NCBI GenBank assembly: GCA_034440595.1 | Contig: JAWXCH010000297.1 | Location: forward strand, 1 to 11,192 | DNA from: JAWXCH01 sp034440595 | Lineage (GTDB): Bacteria > Planctomycetota > Planctomycetia > Pirellulales > JALHPA01 | DNA length: 11,192 nt | Direction: 5' to 3' | Part shown: positions 8,195-11,192 of the stretch, one piece after another | Layout: every line of letters starts with the position of its first letter | How positions within the stretch are numbered: position 1 is the first letter of the stretch | The notes under the pieces: generated by a model | Told to the model about the DNA's origin: nothing | The model's database searches: none | What the model saw: only the letters and a program-made list of their open reading frames with translations | Position numbers and translations under genes: made by a program

Positions 8195-8383
8195 AAAAGT
8201 CAGAGTCTTCGATCGGTCAAAGGTTCGCACAGCTATCGCAACAAATCCACATTGGTAGTACCGGCAAAGTGCAGCAACCTTACCGCCAGGTTCAGAATTC
8301 CCTACACACCACGAATTGACCGGAACGAATCCGCTTAGGAGGGACGCCGATCCAGGCAAGCAAGGCGCGATCACCTTTTTCGG

Positions 8384-8393
8384 CCCGTACGGG
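8384..8393. promoter_or_regulatory. Palindrome CCCGTACGGG, candidate operator
   Basis: A perfect 10-bp palindrome about 190 bases upstream of the adaptor start. Its central GTAC recurs in the neighbouring dyad at 8412-8427. It could be a regulator binding site, but the evidence is only its symmetry and position. Confidence 0.25.
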
Positions 8394-8411
8394 GCAAGGA
8401 GATTCTGAAAC

Positions 8412-8427
8412 AGTTAGCGTACTAACT
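8412..8427. promoter_or_regulatory. Dyad AGTTAG-CGTA-CTAACT, candidate operator
   Basis: Two 6-base arms pair exactly around a 4-base centre, about 220 bases upstream of the adaptor start. The size and A/T-rich arms are in the range of operators used by TetR-type repressors, which often control RND pumps. No such regulator gene is adjacent, so the assignment is speculative. Confidence 0.3.
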
Positions 8428-8476
8428 ATCTTAGTCGCGGGCCGTAGAATTGGAAGCGCTTACCGCAATTAACTAC

Positions 8477-8509
8477 TTTAACATCCCCCAGATAGGGGAA
8501 ATCGTTAAA
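8477..8509. repeat. Interrupted inverted repeat TTTAAC-CCCC / GGGG-GTTAAA
   Basis: TTTAAC (8477-8482) pairs with GTTAAA (8504-8509), and CCCC (8486-8489) pairs with GGGG (8495-8498) around a 5-base loop, with unpaired 3- and 5-base stretches between the two stems. It could be a transcript-end hairpin of the EF-G-like gene, whose stop is 88 bases away, or a binding site for the efflux operon. Confidence 0.4.
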
Positions 8510-8596
8510 CGCACCACCGCCCCTCTAAAAGAGGTGCACAATGAGCGTCAAAGAGCACGAAGCAACGCATTGCTAGTGCGAGCGTCGCCGAGCCGT

Positions 8597-10696
8597 TTAT
8601 TCATCCTCTTCGGCCTGCAGAACCGCCTTTTCGATGACCTCGCGCTGGACATTACCGGGCACGACATCGTAGTGGCTGAATTCCATGGTGTAGCTCCCCT
8701 GCCCCCCGGTCATGCTCGACAGGCTACGCGCATAGGTGGTGACTTCAGCCAGCGGCACCAGCACAGAAACCGTTTGCAACTGGCCACCGGCCGATTCCAT
8801 ACCAAGTACTCGCCCGCGCCGCGTCGACATGTCGCTGTTGATTTCGCCGATCTTGTCGTTCGGCACAGTAACATGCAACGTCACGATCGGTTCCAACAGG
8901 CTCGGCTTAGCCTCCAAGAAGGTATTTCGCAGGCACATGGAACCGGCAATTTTAAATGCCGCTTCCGAGCTGTCCACATCGTGGTATTTGCCAAAGTGCA
9001 GTTCCACGCAGACGTTCTGCACCTGATAGCCAGCCAGAATCCCGCGCTCCATCCGCTCGCGAAAACCTTTTTCCACCGCCGGAATAAAGTTGTTCGGAAT
9101 GGAGCCCCCGACGATCGAATCGACAAAAATAAAGTTCAGCTTCTGATCGTAGCGCCAATCGCGCATCTGAGGAAAGCGCGCCTTCGATACAAATTCTTCA
9201 ACCACCGTACCGAGCGGCAGGGGATAGATCCGAATATGGACTTCGCCAAACTGCCCGCGACCGCCGCTCTGCTTCTTGTGGCGATAATGCCCCTCCGCCT
9301 TCTGCTGGATCGTCTCTCGATACGGAATCTTGGGCTGATGAGTTTCGATCTCCACCTTATCGCGTTTATGTAAACGCTCGCGAACCACGCTTAGGTGCAG
9401 TTCGCTCATACCAGTCATGACCAGTTCCTTGGTCTGCGGATCGCGATCGAGATGAATCGTGCTATCCTCCTCCACAATCTTGTGCAGCGCGTTGGCCAGC
9501 TTTCCCTCATCGCCACGATTCTTCGGCAGCGCCGCCAGTCCGACCATCGGCGTGGGAAAGTCAATCGGTGCCATCGTCCACGGGCCAAGCGTCGTGTTGG
9601 TATGCAGTTCCTCAATCTTGGCCAGTGCGACAATCTGACCCGGCCCGGCCGAATCCATCGCCTTGGTTTCGTTTCCCTGCACATCCAGAATTGGGCCGAT
9701 TTTGATGTTCTTGCGCCCACCAGACAGATGCACGCTGTCGTCTTTCTTCAGCGTGCCGTTATAAATGCGGATGTACGACAGCTTCTGCACAAACGGATCG
9801 ATTCGCGTCTTGAATACCTGCGCGACCAAAGGACCATCTGGATCCTCGCGCAGTTCGACTTTGTCCCCTAGCTCGTTCAAAGCATGCCGGTCAATCCGAT
9901 CAGGAGGCAACGAACAAAGCAGCAGTGCATCGAGCAGTTCTTGCAGACCAGTCTCTGTGCGGCCAGAGACACACAGAATTGGCACAAAATGCCCCTGTGC
10001 AATCGACTCGACAATGTCGCGCGACAGCTCTTCATCTGTCGGTGCCTGCCCGTCGAAATAGTGCGCAGTCGTCTCATCGTCGACCTCGATGATCGTCTCG
10101 ATCAGCGGCGTATTCAAAGTTTGCGGGTTCATCACCGCCCCCTCGAAACGCGCCGGCGGATGCAGAGCGTCGATCACACCATGAAATTCGTGCCCCTGCC
10201 CGACCGGTACTTCTAGCGGCAGGCAATGCTTGCCAAAGGTCTCTTGAATCTCGCCAACCAGTCGTTCAAAGTCGACGTTGTCAGCATCCATTTTGTCGAT
10301 GACAATGATTCGACCCAGCCCGATCTTTCCTGCTTCTTGAAAGACGCGCCGTGTATTGACCTCGATTCCCGCGTGGGCATTGATCACAACCACCGCAGTC
10401 TCTACGGCGTGCATGGCGGCGATCGTCTGGCCGATAAAGTCGGGATAGCCAGGGGTATCGATCACGTTGAATCGCTTGCCACCGAAATCGAAATGCACAA
10501 TGTGCGATTCGATACTGTAGTGGTGATCTTTTTCGATCTGATCGAAATCGCAGACGCTGGTGCCGTCGTCGACACTGGCAGAACGGCTGATGGCTCCAGT
10601 GAGCGTCAGCATTTTGTCGGCCAGGGTACTCTTGCCAGAGTGCCCGTGGCCGCAGAGAACAATGTTGCGGATATCCTCGACGTTATACTTTGTCAT
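8597..10696 (-). CDS. EF-G-like translational GTPase (EF-G paralogue)
   Basis: A 699-residue, five-domain protein of the elongation factor G family. Domain I carries the P-loop GHGHSGKST (16-24), a switch I of the EF-G-like subgroup (CDFDQIEKDHHYSIES, 49-64, where canonical EF-G has RGIT), DTPGYPDF (80-87) and DKMD (134-137). Domain II spans about 285-375, III about 380-455, IV about 456-585 with HKKQSGGRGQFGEV (473-486), IVGGSIPNNFIPAVEKG (528-544) and YHDVDSSEAAFKIA (571-584), and V about 600-680. Canonical EF-G has His in DTPGH and Asn in NKxD, so both nucleotide-site positions are changed. It is therefore a paralogue of the EF-G2-like kind and not the housekeeping fusA. Ribosome binding is likely from intact domains III-V; the biological role is unknown. 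ATG at 10696 follows GGGAGGAG by seven bases; in-frame TTG and GTG codons directly before it are less likely starts. Confidence 0.92.
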   Translation of the reverse strand: MTKYNVEDIRNIVLCGHGHSGKSTLADKMLTLTGAISRSASVDDGTSVCDFDQIEKDHHYSIESHIVHFDFGGKRFNVIDTPGYPDFIGQTIAAMHAVETAVVVINAHAGIEVNTRRVFQEAGKIGLGRIIVIDKMDADNVDFERLVGEIQETFGKHCLPLEVPVGQGHEFHGVIDALHPPARFEGAVMNPQTLNTPLIETIIEVDDETTAHYFDGQAPTDEELSRDIVESIAQGHFVPILCVSGRTETGLQELLDALLLCSLPPDRIDRHALNELGDKVELREDPDGPLVAQVFKTRIDPFVQKLSYIRIYNGTLKKDDSVHLSGGRKNIKIGPILDVQGNETKAMDSAGPGQIVALAKIEELHTNTTLGPWTMAPIDFPTPMVGLAALPKNRGDEGKLANALHKIVEEDSTIHLDRDPQTKELVMTGMSELHLSVVRERLHKRDKVEIETHQPKIPYRETIQQKAEGHYRHKKQSGGRGQFGEVHIRIYPLPLGTVVEEFVSKARFPQMRDWRYDQKLNFIFVDSIVGGSIPNNFIPAVEKGFRERMERGILAGYQVQNVCVELHFGKYHDVDSSEAAFKIAGSMCLRNTFLEAKPSLLEPIVTLHVTVPNDKIGEINSDMSTRRGRVLGMESAGGQLQTVSVLVPLAEVTTYARSLSSMTGGQGSYTMEFSHYDVVPGNVQREVIEKAVLQAEEDE

Positions 10697-10703
10697 CACC
10701 AAG

Positions 10704-10711
10704 CTCCTCCC
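10704..10711 (-). promoter_or_regulatory. Ribosome binding site of the EF-G-like gene
   Basis: On the minus strand this reads GGGAGGAG, seven bases before ATG 10696. It selects that ATG over the adjoining in-frame TTG (10702) and GTG (10699), and predicts efficient translation. Confidence 0.75.
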
Positions 10712-10771
10712 AAGAGTGAAAGTTGCAGCGTTTGACCGGCCGAGTTCTCAGATCCTCATTCAAATTGCAAG

Positions 10772-10905
10772 CTAGTGCGTTGTCACAGCTAAAAATAGGG
10801 ATTGGACAAATCAGCCGCATGGCGCTAGCCACCGGTTTATACCGCTCCAACCGTGGGCTAGCGCCCAACGGCTAATACAATAATGAAGCCGTGACAATGC
10901 ACTAG
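10772..10905. mobile_element. MITE-like element with 19-bp inverted ends and CTAG borders
   Basis: The left end CTAGTGCGTTGTCACAGCT (10772-10790) and the reverse complement of the right end (10887-10905) agree at 17 of 19 bases. Both ends are bordered by CTAG, which could be a 4-bp target duplication or, if TA is duplicated, the CTAG target preferred by IS630. The 134-base body has no open frame and is filled mainly by a large hairpin. This is the structure of a non-autonomous miniature element moved by a transposase encoded elsewhere. It lies between hisA and the EF-G-like gene, 61 bases upstream of that gene's ribosome binding site. Identification rests on the inverted ends and the related repeat at 3464-3489. 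Confidence 0.55.
10812..10874. repeat. Large intergenic hairpin, complete copy
   Basis: Two 26-base arms (10812-10837 and 10849-10874) are near-perfect inverted copies with an 11-base loop. The core GGCGCTAGCC pairs without mismatch and includes the palindrome GCTAGC; a few mismatches and a one-base offset occur on either side. The arm sequence recurs at 3464-3489. Such a structure could fold in RNA or DNA, and might end transcription coming from hisA, though no T run follows it. Confidence 0.7.
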
Positions 10906-10952
10906 ACGTTTGTCGCGAATAGACTCCCGTGTTCAAATTACATAGCAGCGAT

Positions 10953-11192
10953 TTATTTGGAAGCAATTTTCGATTTAGCAGAATTGGTTTCGCCTGAACG
11001 TGCCGCGGCCAGTGCGTTAGCCAAAGTTAAGTGTCCGTCATATAACGCGCGGCCAATGATGCAACCGGCCACCGGCAATGCTGCCAGGTCGGCGACATCT
11101 TGCGCGCTGGTGACTCCGCCAGAGGCAATCACCGGCAATTGCACCGCCTGTTGCATGGCCGCCATCTCGGTCAGATTCGGCCCGGCCAGCAT
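10953..11192 (-). CDS. hisA: HisA, histidine biosynthesis isomerase, C-terminal part
   Basis: The last 79 residues of phosphoribosylformimino-5-aminoimidazole carboxamide ribotide isomerase, which performs the fourth step of histidine synthesis in the cytoplasm. The gene runs off the right edge; about 165 N-terminal residues are missing. The Met encoded at the edge is internal, part of the family's DG-x-LAGPN loop (GPN at visible residues 4-6). The phosphate-binding signatures of the TIM barrel are clear: PVIASGGVTSAQDV (visible 20-33) and GCIIGRALYDG (43-53). The final Arg-Ala-Leu-Tyr-Asp-Gly pattern distinguishes HisA from the related HisF. The last dozen residues, rich in Ser and Lys, are variable. 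It ends 48 bases before the MITE-like element and is separated by 256 bases from the EF-G-like gene on the same strand. Confidence 0.9.
   Translation of the reverse strand: MLAGPNLTEMAAMQQAVQLPVIASGGVTSAQDVADLAALPVAGCIIGRALYDGHLTLANALAAARSGETNSAKSKIASK

Larger units (their letters stand above)
8195..8596. other. Dyad-rich upstream region of the efflux operon
   Basis: This stretch of 402 bases has no convincing gene. It must carry the promoter of the adaptor-pump operon and the end of the EF-G-like transcript, both on the minus strand. I see a perfect 10-bp palindrome (8384-8393), a 6-bp-arm dyad (8412-8427), a longer interrupted dyad (8477-8509) and a short hairpin CCTCT-AAA-AGAGG (8522-8534). 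None is followed by a clear T run on the minus strand, so intrinsic termination is unproven. No -35/-10 pair stands out, which is common for planctomycetes, whose promoters often depart from the E. coli consensus. Confidence 0.5.

Noticed and set aside
8195..8374. 60-residue N-terminal extension of the adaptor from GTG 8374
   Set aside because: It would place a standard lipoprotein signal and lipobox at internal residues 61-84. The ATG at 8194 gives a normal signal of 24 residues.
8522..8534. Hairpin CCTCT-AAA-AGAGG as terminator of the EF-G-like gene
   Set aside because: The position, about 60 bases after the stop, is suitable, but on the minus strand it is followed by a G-rich stretch and not a T run, so intrinsic termination is not supported.
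8573..8580. CTAGTGCG as a second copy of the MITE-like end
   Set aside because: Only 8 bases match, the rest of the 19-bp end is absent, and such a match is expected by chance at fair odds in a window this size.
8450..9373. 307-codon plus-strand open frame opposite the end of the EF-G-like gene
   Set aside because: It lies mostly antisense to a well-conserved gene, its translation is rich in His/Arg with no domain, and it has no ribosome binding site. It is a codon-bias shadow.

Overview
The window looks like chromosomal DNA of a planctomycete, probably of the Pirellulales type. This is inferred from three things: a secreted ThuA-like protein of the kind expanded in that phylum, a NodT-type efflux lipoprotein with a Cys-Arg-Glu-Tyr-Ile linker before its Val-Gly-Pro-Asn-Tyr motif, and an extra EF-G-like GTPase. 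Composition is moderately GC-rich and even, with no RNA gene, CRISPR array, phage gene or complete insertion sequence. No database search was possible, so the taxon is a judgement from protein style.

Left part (1-1400): two plus-strand genes, a secreted ThuA-domain protein (59-1069) and a three-helix GlsB/YeaQ-type membrane protein (1117-1377). They converge with the long minus-strand block, leaving only 23 bases between stop codons.

Centre (1401-8596): a tripartite RND efflux system on the minus strand in the order adaptor lipoprotein (8194-6794), HAE1-family inner-membrane pump (6790-3506), a 425-base gap, then a TolC/OprM-like outer-membrane channel lipoprotein (3080-1401). Adaptor and pump are separated by 3 bases and look translationally coupled. 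The channel gene has its own strong ribosome binding site and perhaps its own promoter. Together they should form an envelope-spanning proton-driven exporter. No regulator gene is next to it. The 402-base region upstream of the adaptor holds several dyads that could be operators. All three proteins end in tails rich in Pro, Ser/Thr/Ala or His/Gly/Ser that lie beyond the conserved fold.

Right part (8597-11192): an EF-G paralogue (10696-8597) with altered GTPase motifs (DTPGY in place of DTPGH, DKMD in place of NKxD), then a 256-base spacer, then the C-terminal third of hisA running off the window edge. The spacer holds a 134-base MITE-like element with 19-bp inverted ends bounded by CTAG and a large internal hairpin. 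A related half-hairpin sits just after the pump gene, so this is a dispersed repeat.

Most of the window is conventional. The parts most worth a second look are the non-canonical EF-G paralogue, the MITE-like element with its related copy, and the dyad-rich region in front of the efflux operon.
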